Positions 18,553 through 27,084 of a stretch of DNA of 64,000 nucleotides are shown here, piece by piece. A model generated the notes under the pieces. That model ran no database searches. It was not told where the DNA came from and saw only the letters and a program-made list of their open reading frames with translations. The position numbers and the translations under genes were made by a program. Numbering within the stretch: the stretch's first letter is position 1; each line of letters starts with the position of its first letter. The DNA is from Paracoccaceae bacterium (lineage in GTDB: Bacteria > Pseudomonadota > Alphaproteobacteria > Rhodobacterales > Rhodobacteraceae), in the NCBI GenBank assembly GCA_020630695.1, contig JAHDIS010000011.1, forward strand, positions 1 through 64,000. The letters are read 5' to 3'.

Positions 18553-19097
18553 AGGACCGTCACGGTCGAGCCAAGCGGCACCCGATCGTAAAGGTCCGCA
18601 ACGTGGTCGTTCAGCATCCGGATGCAACCATTCGAAACCGACCGCCCGATCGAACGCGGCGCCGTGGTTCCGTGGATGCGGAAGAAGGTGTCGCGACCGT
18701 TCTGGAACAGGTACAAGGCACGCGATCCAAGCGGATTGCCGGGGCCACCGGGCTGAACATAGTCGTTGTCGATGAACTTTCCGTAGAGGTGCGGATCGCG
18801 TTCGATCATTTCGTTCGTAGGACGCCAGGTCGGCCATTCCTTCTTGGCGCCGATTTTGGCAACACCCGTGAATTCGAGCCCGGCTTTGCCAACGCCCACA
18901 CCGTAGCGGCGGGCCTGACCGGGGGCTTCGACGAAATAGAGAAAATGCGCACGGGGCAAAATCAACAACTGACCTGGCTCAAGGTCTTTCTTGATCGTTA
19001 CGGTTTGCGGCCGAAAAATCGGGTCGACCTGAAACGCATGGGCTGGCATCGCAACAGTCGCGGCTGCGGCGGCAACAAATGAACGGCGGGAGATCAT
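18549..19097 (-). CDS. L,D-transpeptidase (YkuD domain), exported
   Basis: This 182-residue enzyme has an SRRSFVAAAAA signal with an RR pair and an A-rich core, so it is exported, perhaps by Tat. The YkuD active site is His142 in IHGT and Cys158 in SNGCIR. L,D-transpeptidases make 3-3 peptidoglycan cross-links or attach proteins to the wall. The start ATG at 19097 has GAGAG five bases upstream. A GTG four codons earlier is the alternative. It is coupled by a 4-base overlap to the downstream flavoprotein gene. Confidence 0.9.
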   Translation of the reverse strand: MISRRSFVAAAAATVAMPAHAFQVDPIFRPQTVTIKKDLEPGQLLILPRAHFLYFVEAPGQARRYGVGVGKAGLEFTGVAKIGAKKEWPTWRPTNEMIERDPHLYGKFIDNDYVQPGGPGNPLGSRALYLFQNGRDTFFRIHGTTAPRSIGRSVSNGCIRMLNDHVADLYDRVPLGSTVTVL

Positions 19098-19224
19098 GGC
19101 AGCTCTCACTCTAACTAAATTTCAGCCGCGTTTTTCGCCGAAATTGGCCTGAAAATCAATCCCGCTAGCGGGACATCGCTTTCACGATGGCGTGCGCGCC
19201 ACACTTCACCCTGCGTCAAGCAAC

Positions 19225-19830
19225 CTAGTTTTTAGGCGCATTTGCGTTGCGACCGGCAAGGATAACACTGATTGTATAGGCTGCCTGCGGGTTAAGCCCG
19301 GCCAGAATTGCTGCTGCCGCATCTGGCCGCATTCTGCCAAGGAAACCAGCAGCAAATTCGGGGTCCATCTCTTCAAACAAGGCCGCCGCTTTCTTAGGTT
19401 TCATGGTGGCATAAACATCTGTCAGCTTTTTGATGTCGTCTTCGGCAGCGGTCTGTGCGAGCGACAGAGTGGCTTTCAGGCTTTCCTCAGCTGCGGCCAA
19501 GGCCGCCATTCTCTGGTCGATCTCGGACTTTGCGATTTCCAGCGCTTTTTGCCGAATAGCAACAGCTTCTTCGCGTTTGGCGATTCGCGTCTCTCGTGCC
19601 TTTAGTGCAGCCAGAACCGGGGCAATGTCTTCATCGGATAAAAGGGACGTGGCGGCAGGTTCCGCGGCAACTTGCTGGACGTCACTTGGTGCTTTCAGCG
19701 GCTCTTCTCGTGCAATTGCCGATGTGGCCCCAATCGTGATTCGTAGGACTGCCGAGGCGAGCAGCAGTGAGCCGATCACAGACAATGCGCCAAATGTTTT
19801 TGATCGGCGTTGTTTTTTCGGTTTTTCCAT
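19225..19830 (-). CDS. motE: MotE-like flagellar motor chaperone (MgtE N-domain)
   Basis: This 201-residue protein has a basic N-terminus, one membrane helix (about residues 13-38), a coiled-coil region (about 80-140) and a C-terminal MgtE-N-like domain (EEMDPEFAAGFLGRM, then AAAILAGL). This is the arrangement of MotE, the periplasmic chaperone of the stator-associated protein MotC in alphaproteobacteria. It is third in the minus-strand set fliL, unknown gene, motE. Its ATG shares one base with the upstream stop (TGATG). No motC is present in the window. Confidence 0.8.
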   Translation of the reverse strand: MEKPKKQRRSKTFGALSVIGSLLLASAVLRITIGATSAIAREEPLKAPSDVQQVAAEPAATSLLSDEDIAPVLAALKARETRIAKREEAVAIRQKALEIAKSEIDQRMAALAAAEESLKATLSLAQTAAEDDIKKLTDVYATMKPKKAAALFEEMDPEFAAGFLGRMRPDAAAAILAGLNPQAAYTISVILAGRNANAPKN

Positions 19831-20210
19831 CAAAGTGCTCCGCTGCGTGGATGGCGAACAAAAACTGGTTCGGTTGCTTCGGGTGCAGGGGTCTGTTGCA
19901 CGGCGGATTGTTCTGGTCGTGGAGCTTGTGGCAGGTCATGCATGGAGGCGACCAACAACTCCAGCCGCCTTGCTACATCTTCCGCGCGCTCGGTCAGTTC
20001 CTCAAGCGATTTGCCTGATTCACCAGCAGCGTTCCGAGCCGATTCCAGTGTCTTGGATAGGTCGTCGACTTGGGCGGAAAGCACGGCAACAGCCCCACCC
20101 ACACCATTTTCAAGATTGGTGAAGCGTGTGAGACGCCGCGCCAAAATGAAACAATAAAACCCGGCACCCAGCGCGCCCGCAGCAAGCAGAATGTCAGCGA
20201 TCAAGTCCAT
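19830..20210 (-). CDS. Flagellar-locus membrane protein of unknown function (DUF6468-like)
   Basis: This 126-residue protein has one N-terminal membrane helix (about residues 4-23), then a long helical, probably coiled-coil segment (about 30-95) and a Pro-rich, unstructured tail. Its place between fliL (10 bases upstream) and motE (one-base overlap) indicates a flagellar or motor-associated role. The arrangement recalls the short DUF6468 proteins found in alphaproteobacterial flagellar clusters, but this name is from memory. No catalytic motif is visible. Confidence 0.7.
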   Translation of the reverse strand: MDLIADILLAAGALGAGFYCFILARRLTRFTNLENGVGGAVAVLSAQVDDLSKTLESARNAAGESGKSLEELTERAEDVARRLELLVASMHDLPQAPRPEQSAVQQTPAPEATEPVFVRHPRSGAL

Positions 20211-20220
20211 ACTGGTCCTC

Positions 20221-20724
20221 TCAGTTCAAGACGAATTCCAACACGAGCAGGTCGCGAACCCTGCCTTTCCCGGCCACCAGTTTCACGCGCCTAAGCATCT
20301 GGGCCCGCAGTTTGACCAGTGCGCCCTGTGATTGGAGATCTGATGGGTCCAAAGCTCGCAAATAGCTGTTCAATACGTCCTGGACCCTCGGAAGGATCCC
20401 CGCCACTTCGGCTTCGTATTGTGAAGGAACCTCCAGGCTGGCTCTAAACCTCAGATGGCTGGCCTGTGACGTCGGCGACAACGAGATTGTAAGCGGCGGG
20501 ACCTCGACAAAGGCGACCTCGGGCAAAGGCTCCATCGGATCCGTTTTTTCAGCGCCCGCCTCAGCTGCGCTTTGATCCGAACCGCCCAACATCCCGCTTT
20601 GCACCGCAAAGAATCCGCCCGCGCCCCCTGCAAGGGCCAGCACCAACCCAATGACGAGCGGCAATTTGGAACGCTTTTTCGGCGGCTCCTCGTCAATGGC
20701 TGCGTTTGCGTTGGCGTCAGTCAT
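20221..20724 (-). CDS. fliL: Flagellar basal body-associated protein FliL
   Basis: This 167-residue protein has a short cytoplasmic tail (EEPPKKRSK), one membrane helix (about residues 21-42) and a periplasmic FliL domain with the LTISL strand, a central helix that includes LRALDP, and the C-terminal VRDLLVLEFVLN. FliL surrounds the stator units and increases torque. The start with GGGGA six bases upstream is preferred over an in-frame ATG eight codons earlier. It is divergent from fliF; the shared control region holds a CtrA-like box. Confidence 0.9.
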   Translation of the reverse strand: MTDANANAAIDEEPPKKRSKLPLVIGLVLALAGGAGGFFAVQSGMLGGSDQSAAEAGAEKTDPMEPLPEVAFVEVPPLTISLSPTSQASHLRFRASLEVPSQYEAEVAGILPRVQDVLNSYLRALDPSDLQSQGALVKLRAQMLRRVKLVAGKGRVRDLLVLEFVLN

Positions 20725-20769
20725 CCTTTTCCCCTGTGTTCGTATCAAAAGGTTATAGGCGCAAATGGG

Positions 20770-20784
20770 CTAACCGATTGTTAA
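20770..20784. promoter_or_regulatory. CtrA-like box between fliL and fliF
   Basis: CTAA-N7-TTAA differs by one base from the CtrA consensus TTAA-N7-TTAA. It lies in the 118-base divergent region of fliL and fliF. CtrA activates flagellar genes in several Rhodobacterales, so placement supports the call. It is a short motif and could occur by chance. Confidence 0.45.
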
Positions 20785-20842
20785 GGCAGATCGTCCAATC
20801 TCTGACTTCAACCGAACAGAATGTTTGGAGCGGAGGTTGGAC

Positions 20843-22456
20843 TTGCAGTTATTCTCGGTATGGAATGCGCTGAGCATCAAACAGCGATTGATCGTTTTTG
20901 GCGCTTCGATCGCGATGGCCTTGTCAGTTCTGGGCCTTGCGCGAATGGCGTCGGCGCCCAGTATGGCCCTGCTTTATGCCGGGCTCGAAAACGGTGCCGC
21001 TGGCGAAGTTGTGCAGGCGCTCGAATCGCGCGCCGTGGCGTATGAAATACGAGGTGGCGCGATATTTGTGCCTCAGGCAGACCGCGATGCGCTGCGCCTG
21101 ACCCTCGCTAGTGAAGGCATGCCTGCGAACAGCACTCAGGGCTATGAGTTGCTGGATGGATTGTCCGGTTTCGGAACAACCTCCCAGATGTTCGATGCTG
21201 CCTATTGGCGGGCGAAGGAAGGGGAGCTTTCGCGCACGATTGTCGCAAATCCGGCGATTTCCTCGGCTCGTGTTCACATTGCCAATAGTTCCGCGAATCC
21301 GTTTCAGCGGGACGTGACACCAACCGCGTCGATTTCGGTCACAACTGCCGGTGGAACGGTTTCGCAACAACAGGCCAGAGCTTTGAAATTCCTCGTAGCC
21401 TCCGCAGTGCCGGGCCTGGACCCGGAAGAGGTGGCCGTTATCGACGGGAAAGGGGGCCTGATCTCGGGCGAATCTGAAACGGCCGCAGGTCCAAATGCTC
21501 GGGATCGGGTCAGTGATCTGCGTGACCGTGTTCAGCGACTGATGGAAGCCCGCGTCGGCGTCGGTAACGCAGTGGTCGAAGTCAGTGTCGATACAGTCAC
21601 CGAAAGTGAGTCGATTTTGGAACGCCGGATAGACCCGCAAGGCCGCGTTGCGATTTCCACTGATACAGAAGAACGATCAGACAACACCCAGGATGCTGGT
21701 GGCGGTGATGTTTCAGTGGCGTCGAACCTGCCTGATGGCGTCGCCGGTGGCGGTGATGGATCGCGATCTCAAGCGACGGAAATTCGTGAACGCATCAACT
21801 ATGAGGTTTCTGAAACCACCAGAGAAATCACACGAGGACCCGGCGCGATAAAACGGCTGACCGTTGCAGTTCTGGTGAATGGGCGATTCACGATGGATGA
21901 ACAGGGGGCTCAGCAGTTCCAGCCGCTGCCCGACACCGAGCTTGAGTCGTTGCGTGAACTTGTTTCCTCGGCAGTTGGTTTCGACGAACAGCGCGGTGAT
22001 CGGATCACCATACACTCTATGCCTTTTGATCGCCCTGAAGGGCTTGGAACCGGGCCAATCGAACCGGGGTTCTTTGCTGGTGAACTGGACATCATGCGAT
22101 TGGCTCAGATGGCTGTCCTTGGGTTTGTGGCGCTTATGCTCGGGCTGTTTGTGGTTCGGCCGGTTTTGATGCGTTCCTCCGCCGAAATACCATCGCTTGA
22201 GTCAGCGGCACTTCCAGCGCCGATTGGAGCGCCCGAAAGCGTTTTGGTGGGTGAAATTGATCCCACGACAGGGCCCGACGTGGTCGGCGCAGAAAAGGAG
22301 CTGGACCCGCAACAGTTGCCTGCACTGGCATCGCAGCCAAAGACCCTATCCGAAGAAGATCCGGTCGATCGTTTGCGGGGCCTGATTTCAGATCGAAAAA
22401 CCGAAACTGTGGAAATTCTGCGCAGCTGGCTCGATGAAAAGGAGCAGATCAATTGA
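20843..22456 (+). CDS. fliF: Flagellar MS-ring protein FliF
   Basis: This protein of about 537 residues forms the inner-membrane MS ring on which the flagellum is built. It has an N-terminal helix (about residues 15-35), ring-building motifs (residues about 80-250, including the YELLDGLSGFGTTSQMFDAAYWRAKEGELSRTI region read in parts), a Gly/Ser/Asp-rich linker (about 285-310), a second helix (about 415-440) and a C-terminal FliG-binding tail with LRGLISDRKTETVEILRSWL read in parts. No ATG fits. A TTG at 20843, six bases from GGAGG, is the best start; TTGs at 20825 and 20837 are alternatives. The last bases overlap fliH. Confidence 0.93.
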   Translation: MQLFSVWNALSIKQRLIVFGASIAMALSVLGLARMASAPSMALLYAGLENGAAGEVVQALESRAVAYEIRGGAIFVPQADRDALRLTLASEGMPANSTQGYELLDGLSGFGTTSQMFDAAYWRAKEGELSRTIVANPAISSARVHIANSSANPFQRDVTPTASISVTTAGGTVSQQQARALKFLVASAVPGLDPEEVAVIDGKGGLISGESETAAGPNARDRVSDLRDRVQRLMEARVGVGNAVVEVSVDTVTESESILERRIDPQGRVAISTDTEERSDNTQDAGGGDVSVASNLPDGVAGGGDGSRSQATEIRERINYEVSETTREITRGPGAIKRLTVAVLVNGRFTMDEQGAQQFQPLPDTELESLRELVSSAVGFDEQRGDRITIHSMPFDRPEGLGTGPIEPGFFAGELDIMRLAQMAVLGFVALMLGLFVVRPVLMRSSAEIPSLESAALPAPIGAPESVLVGEIDPTTGPDVVGAEKELDPQQLPALASQPKTLSEEDPVDRLRGLISDRKTETVEILRSWLDEKEQIN

Positions 22457-23061
22457 CCGATCTCGCCAACTATTTGGAAAATTTTGAGCAAATTGCAGAT
22501 GTGGCACCGGCCGTTGGCTCCGCAGTGACCACGGACGCCAAGTTGGAAAGCCTGCGGCTGAGTGCATTCGAAGAAGGTTATCGCGCAGGTTGGGATGATG
22601 CGGTCAAGGCGCAGTCTGATGACCGCACCCGGATTTCCAGCGGATTTGGTCAACACCTGCAGGATCTGTCCTTTACCTACCACGAAGCCTACGGGCACGT
22701 CATGAATGCAATGGCGCCTTTGCTGGATGAAATCGTCAAAGCGGTGCTGCCCAAATTGGCGCAACAAACCTTTGCACAGCACATTTCGGATCAGCTGCAA
22801 TCCATGGCCAAGCAAATCGGCAACCTCGAAGTCATTGTCGCGGTTGCGCCGCAAAACCGCGAAGCAGTCCGGCCTTTGTTGGACGAATCCTATGGTTTTC
22901 CCATCAGGCTGGTCGAGGATGACACGCTGGCCGAAGAACAGGCGGACATCCGATTTGGCGAAACCGAGCGACAGCTCGACCTGAATGCCCTGCTGCATTC
23001 GGTGGCCGAAGCGGTGTCCGCCTTTACGCACGACAACCGGAGAAAAGTTGCCAATGGATAG
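22453..23061 (+). CDS. fliH: Flagellar assembly protein FliH-like
   Basis: This 202-residue cytoplasmic protein has the FliH layout: a variable N-terminus, EEGYRAGWDDA (about residues 39-49), a helical middle and a C-terminal domain ending before fliN. FliH holds and inhibits the export ATPase FliI. The start is a TTG whose TTGA overlaps the fliF stop, so translation is coupled. No fliI or fliG gene follows, unlike in many flagellar operons. Sequence similarity within FliH is low, so the assignment also leans on position. Confidence 0.75.
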   Translation: MTDLANYLENFEQIADVAPAVGSAVTTDAKLESLRLSAFEEGYRAGWDDAVKAQSDDRTRISSGFGQHLQDLSFTYHEAYGHVMNAMAPLLDEIVKAVLPKLAQQTFAQHISDQLQSMAKQIGNLEVIVAVAPQNREAVRPLLDESYGFPIRLVEDDTLAEEQADIRFGETERQLDLNALLHSVAEAVSAFTHDNRRKVANG

Positions 23062-23338
23062 TGATACAGCACCCGTTGCAGAAGCGGACAGACCCTTTAC
23101 CAGCGTGCCAATCGAAATCACCGTGGCGGTCGGGCGTGCCCGCCCACTGGTCCGCGATCTTTTAAAGCTGTCAGAGGGCAGCGTACTCAAGCTCGACAAA
23201 CGGCTTGAAGACCCGGTCGAATTGTTTGTCGGCGACCAAAAGATCGGCATCGGCGTTTTGGAAATCATCGAGGCTGATGGACAGACGCAGCTTGCTGTAC
23301 GTTTGACCGAGGTGTCCGACATGAAAGCGTCGACCTGA
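23054..23338 (+). CDS. fliN: Flagellar motor switch protein FliN
   Basis: This 94-residue protein is almost entirely one SpoA/SURF1-type domain. It has PIEITVAVGRARPLVRDLL, EGSVLKLDK, DPVELFVGD and a final strand after GIGVLEI, the canonical FliN order. FliN forms the lower C-ring and binds CheY-P and FliH. The start MDSDTAP overlaps the end of fliH by eight bases. The open frame extends further upstream, but that part lies inside fliH. No fliM is present in the window. Confidence 0.92.
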   Translation: MDSDTAPVAEADRPFTSVPIEITVAVGRARPLVRDLLKLSEGSVLKLDKRLEDPVELFVGDQKIGIGVLEIIEADGQTQLAVRLTEVSDMKAST

Positions 23339-23341
23339 CCC

Positions 23342-24064
23342 ATGCGCGTCTGGTTTATCGTTGCAGCCTTGCTATTCCATCCAGTGGCGGCCGAGGCTCA
23401 ATCGCTCTCGCTCGACCTGGGTGATGGTGGATCGGTGACGGCAACCAGCCTGCAACTTATCGCGTTGATCACGCTGCTCAGTCTGGCACCGGGGCTGGCA
23501 ATCATGATCACCTGTTTTCCGTTCATCGTGACGGTTCTTGCAATTTTGCGGCAGGCCATAGGCCTGCAACAATCCCCACCAAACATGCTGCTCGTCAGCC
23601 TTGCGCTGTTTCTAACCTATTTCGTCATGGAGCCGGTTTTCTCAGAGGCTTGGGATGTGGGTATTCAGCCCCTACTCGAGGAAAACCTCGACATAGAACA
23701 GGCGTTTGCCAATGCGCTCGGCCCGTTCCGAACCTTTATGGCAGCCCGGGCTGACCCTCAGACCTTTGCAGCCATGGCCGATCTGAGACCGGGTTCGGCC
23801 GGATCCAGCCTGTCCGAACAATCCCCGCTCTCTGTTCTCGTCCCAAGCTTCATGCTCTCTGAGATTGCCCGCGCTTTTCAGGTTGGGTTTCTGATTTTCC
23901 TGCCTTTTTTAATTATCGATCTGGTCGTTGCTGCTGTTCTCATGTCCATGGGCATGATGATGGTCCCTCCCGCCATCGTGTCATTGCCATTCAAACTGGC
24001 ATTCTTCGTTGTTGCTGACGGGTGGTCGCTGTTGGCGGGCAGCCTTGTTCGGGGGTACTTCTGA
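23342..24064 (+). CDS. fliP: Flagellar type III export gate protein FliP
   Basis: This 240-residue inner-membrane protein has a cleavable signal peptide (about residues 1-20), as FliP usually does. The four helices and signatures TCFPFIVTVLAILRQAIGLQQSPPN, read in pieces, with the C-terminal MMMVPP and LPFKLAFFVVADGW, are diagnostic. FliP with FliQ and FliR forms the export gate. It starts three bases after fliN. The fliQ and fliR genes do not follow: a non-flagellar MFS gene begins about 100 bases later, after a weak hairpin. Confidence 0.95.
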   Translation: MRVWFIVAALLFHPVAAEAQSLSLDLGDGGSVTATSLQLIALITLLSLAPGLAIMITCFPFIVTVLAILRQAIGLQQSPPNMLLVSLALFLTYFVMEPVFSEAWDVGIQPLLEENLDIEQAFANALGPFRTFMAARADPQTFAAMADLRPGSAGSSLSEQSPLSVLVPSFMLSEIARAFQVGFLIFLPFLIIDLVVAAVLMSMGMMMVPPAIVSLPFKLAFFVVADGWSLLAGSLVRGYF

Positions 24065-24163
24065 CCACAGCCAACCGGCGATTAGCCGGGCTGATTTGCG
24101 GCGCATCCTTTCATGGGTGATTTGCCGCTATCTAACGGATTGGTCCGGCCCTAACCTGCAGTC

Positions 24164-25387
24164 ATGGACGCGCCTGATTCCCCCTTTGATACGCGGTATT
24201 CCTGGATGCGGCTTGCGCTGACACTTGGCGTGGCCATCGTCGGGAATGTGGGCCTTTGGGTGATCACGGTGGTGATGCCAGAGGTCCAGCAAGAGTTTGA
24301 TGCCACGCGGGCGCAGGCGTCTTTGCCCTACGCTCTGACGATGGTGGGATTCGCCTTGGGCAACCTGTTCATCGGCCGCGCCGTGGATAGATGGGGCATG
24401 GCTGTTTCCCTGGCAGTCGCAGCACTGGTGGTCGCTGTCGGGTATTCCGTAGCGGCCTTGGCACCCTCGATTCTCCTTCTCAGCCTGATCCAGTTCGTGA
24501 TTGGGTTTGGTTCGGCCTCCTGCTTTGGGCCTTTGATAGCGGATATTTCGCAATGGTTTCGGCTCAGGCGTGGGATCGCGGTGGCGATTGCCGCATCGGG
24601 AAACTATCTGTCGGGCGCAATTTGGCCGATCTTGCTTAGTGCGTTGGCCGCTGATGCCGGTTGGCGGTGGGTCTATGGAACGTTGGCAATCCTGACCGTG
24701 GTTGTTCTTCTTCCGTCCGCTGCCTTGCTGCGCAAACAAGTGCCTGCTGACGCACAAGAGCAATCTGATGCAGTTTCCACAGCGCGGGCCCGAAAAACCG
24801 GTTTCACACCAAGGCAACTCCAGCTTCTGCTGGGCTTGGCAGGCGTCTGTTGTTGTGTGGCTATGTCGATGCCACAGGTGCACATTGTGGCGCTTTGTGT
24901 GGATATGGGATTCGGGTCAGCCGTGGGGGCCGAGATGCTGTCGCTCATGTTGCTGGGCGGTGTCGTATCACGGGTGTTGTCCGGCTATTTGGCGGATTGG
25001 TTGGGCGGCGTACGAACCGTCTTGATCGGATCAACCTTGCAGGCCGTGGCCCTGTTCCTGTACCTACCCGCGGGCGAGCTTGTCAGCCTTTACGTGGTCA
25101 GTTTGGTGTTTGGTCTCAGCCAGGGCGGTATTGTACCAAGCTATGCCTTGATCGTCCGGGAGTATCTGCCTGCAAAAGAGGCGGGCGCCCGCGTCGGATT
25201 TGTCTTGATGATGACGATCTTGGGAATGGCCCTGGGCGGTTGGTTGTCCGGCGCCATCTACGACTGGACCGGAAGCTACCAATGGGCTTTCATCAACGGG
25301 ATTGTCTGGAATGGGCTGAACATCGCAATCATGATCGTGGTTCTTTTGCGCAGTGCGGGTCCCAAGGGAACACCCGTCGCGGCCTGA
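24164..25387 (+). CDS. MFS transporter (oxalate/formate antiporter-like)
   Basis: This 407-residue protein has twelve hydrophobic segments with the MFS loop motif between helices 2 and 3 (GRAVDRWGM) and the matching half-way motif GYLADWLGGVRT between helices 8 and 9. The general pattern resembles monocarboxylate/oxalate-formate type carriers, but the substrate cannot be told. It is preceded by a 99-base gap after fliP that holds a weak hairpin (about 24065-24090), and converges on trhO nine bases after its stop. Confidence 0.88.
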   Translation: MDAPDSPFDTRYSWMRLALTLGVAIVGNVGLWVITVVMPEVQQEFDATRAQASLPYALTMVGFALGNLFIGRAVDRWGMAVSLAVAALVVAVGYSVAALAPSILLLSLIQFVIGFGSASCFGPLIADISQWFRLRRGIAVAIAASGNYLSGAIWPILLSALAADAGWRWVYGTLAILTVVVLLPSAALLRKQVPADAQEQSDAVSTARARKTGFTPRQLQLLLGLAGVCCCVAMSMPQVHIVALCVDMGFGSAVGAEMLSLMLLGGVVSRVLSGYLADWLGGVRTVLIGSTLQAVALFLYLPAGELVSLYVVSLVFGLSQGGIVPSYALIVREYLPAKEAGARVGFVLMMTILGMALGGWLSGAIYDWTGSYQWAFINGIVWNGLNIAIMIVVLLRSAGPKGTPVAA

Positions 25388-25396
25388 ACAGTGGGA

Positions 25397-26320
25397 TCAG
25401 CTTGCTTCGTCCTCAACATCCACGCGGATGTGTTGAGTGCCGCGTGCCTTGGCCAGGGCAATCTGTTTTTGCCGCTCGCGGAACCGCATTTTGTCAGCTT
25501 CGGCAGTTTCATCGATACATTGATGACACGATACGCCCTGTTCAAATTCAGGGCGACTCCGGTCGTCGGGCAGAATGGGGCGACGACAGGCATGACACAA
25601 TTCGTGGGGGCCTTCGCGTAGCCCGTGTTCCACAGAAACTCGCCCGTCGAACACAAAACAGCTGCCTTGCCAGGTGCTGTCCTCTTCTGGCACCTCTTCG
25701 AGGTACTTCAGAATGCCACCTTTCAGATGCAGCACATCTTCGACGCCCTGCCCAAGCAGGAAATTGGTGCTCTTCTCACACCGAATTCCGCCCGTGCAAA
25801 ACATGGCGATCCGCTTGTTGTGAAACCGATGTTTGTTTTCGTCCCACCAAGCCGGAAAATCCCGGAAGCTTTCGGTCTTTGGATCTACGGCGCCCTCGAA
25901 TGTGCCAATCGCCACCTCATAGTCGTTGCGGGTGTCAATAACAGCGACATCCGGGCTACGGATCAATGCGTTCCAGTCGGCCGGATCAACATAATGTCCA
26001 ACACGTGCCTTGGGGTCGACATCGGGCTGCCCCATGGTCACGATTTCACGCTTCAGCCGTACTTTCATGCGGATGAAAGGACGCTCTTTCGCGGAGGAAA
26101 GCTTCCACTCCAGCGTTTCGCAGCCCGGCAGGCTGCGGATATGCGCCAGAACGGCATCTATGCCGAAACTCGGGCCGGCAATCGTGCCGTTGATTCCCTC
26201 ATGGGCCAAAAGCAACGTGCCTGTGATTTTCTGCGCGCGGCAGAGCTCCAGCAAAGGGCCCTGAAGAGCCGCCGGATCATCAAAACGGGTAAAGTGGTAT
26301 AGCGCGCAGACAGTAAACAT
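25397..26320 (-). CDS. trhO: tRNA uridine 5-hydroxylation rhodanese-family protein TrhO
   Basis: This 307-residue protein has an N-terminal acylphosphatase-like domain (from MFTVCALYHFTRF), a central rhodanese domain with the catalytic loop CTGGIRCEKS, and a C-terminal region with Cys pairs (CHACRRP and CHQC) that may bind metal. TrhO (YceA) hydroxylates U34 of tRNAs together with oxygen. The start MFTVCALY fits the family's N-terminus. An upstream ATG would overlap the region in front of pncA. It is divergent from pncA, with 110 bases between starts. Confidence 0.9.
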   Translation of the reverse strand: MFTVCALYHFTRFDDPAALQGPLLELCRAQKITGTLLLAHEGINGTIAGPSFGIDAVLAHIRSLPGCETLEWKLSSAKERPFIRMKVRLKREIVTMGQPDVDPKARVGHYVDPADWNALIRSPDVAVIDTRNDYEVAIGTFEGAVDPKTESFRDFPAWWDENKHRFHNKRIAMFCTGGIRCEKSTNFLLGQGVEDVLHLKGGILKYLEEVPEEDSTWQGSCFVFDGRVSVEHGLREGPHELCHACRRPILPDDRSRPEFEQGVSCHQCIDETAEADKMRFRERQKQIALAKARGTQHIRVDVEDEAS

Positions 26321-26430
26321 GGCGGGGAAATAGGCGGATTCCGGTCTTGTCCGCAAGGGGGAGCAATGCCGCAACCCTTGACGCTGTCATCACTCGGGCC
26401 TACCCATTGCGCAACCAAAAGGAGGCGCAA

Positions 26431-27024
26431 ATGCGAGCCCTGATCGTTATAGATGTCCAGAACGATTTTTGCCCCGGTGGCGCCTTGGCGGTTGAAGGCG
26501 GGGATCAGATCGTCTCACCGATTAATGCATTGATGTCTGAGTTTGACTCGGTGGTTTTGACACAGGACTGGCACCCTGCAGGCCATTCGTCTTTCGCAAG
26601 TCAGCATGATGGCAAGGCGGCCTTCGAAATGATCGAAATGCCTTATGGCGCGCAAGTGCTATGGCCGGATCACTGTGTGCAGGGAAGCTCGGGCGCGGCG
26701 TTCCATGCCGGTCTCAATGCCGACCGGGCCGATTTGATTATCAGAAAAGGCTTCCGGCCCCGGATCGACAGCTATTCAGCGTTCTTCGAAAACGATCAGA
26801 CCACGCCCACTGGGCTCGAAGGGTACCTGCGAGCCCGCGGGATCGACGAGTTGGTTATGGTTGGCCTCGCCACTGACTTTTGCGTGAATTTCTCGGCTGT
26901 AGACGCGGCGCGGCTTGGCTTTGATGTGACGGTTCGTCAGGATCTGTGCCGGGCCATCGACATGGATGGATCGCTGGCGGCGGCACAGGATGGCATGCGC
27001 GCGACGGGTGTAAAGCTCGTCTGA
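26431..27024 (+). CDS. pncA: Nicotinamidase
   Basis: This 197-residue cysteine hydrolase converts nicotinamide to nicotinate. The start MRALIVIDVQNDFCPGG contains Asp8 of the Asp-Lys-Cys triad, metal-binding residues follow in TQDWHPAGHSSFA, and Cys151 in VGLATDFCV is the nucleophile. The ATG at 26431 has GGAGG six bases upstream. The open frame begins 28 codons earlier without a proper site. It is 60 bases upstream of pncB, whose product uses nicotinate, so the pair forms the first two steps of NAD salvage. Confidence 0.95.
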   Translation: MRALIVIDVQNDFCPGGALAVEGGDQIVSPINALMSEFDSVVLTQDWHPAGHSSFASQHDGKAAFEMIEMPYGAQVLWPDHCVQGSSGAAFHAGLNADRADLIIRKGFRPRIDSYSAFFENDQTTPTGLEGYLRARGIDELVMVGLATDFCVNFSAVDAARLGFDVTVRQDLCRAIDMDGSLAAAQDGMRATGVKLV

Positions 27025-27084
27025 TACTTGCAATGGTTCGCTGCGGCGGATTTAAACGGCGCAACGATCCAATTGGAGGCCGAC

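Noticed and set aside
24065-24100. Hairpin after fliP as an intrinsic terminator
   Set aside because: The stem is short and bulged (CCGGC/GCCGG plus CAGC/GCTG) and lacks a T run. It is mentioned only in the MFS entry.
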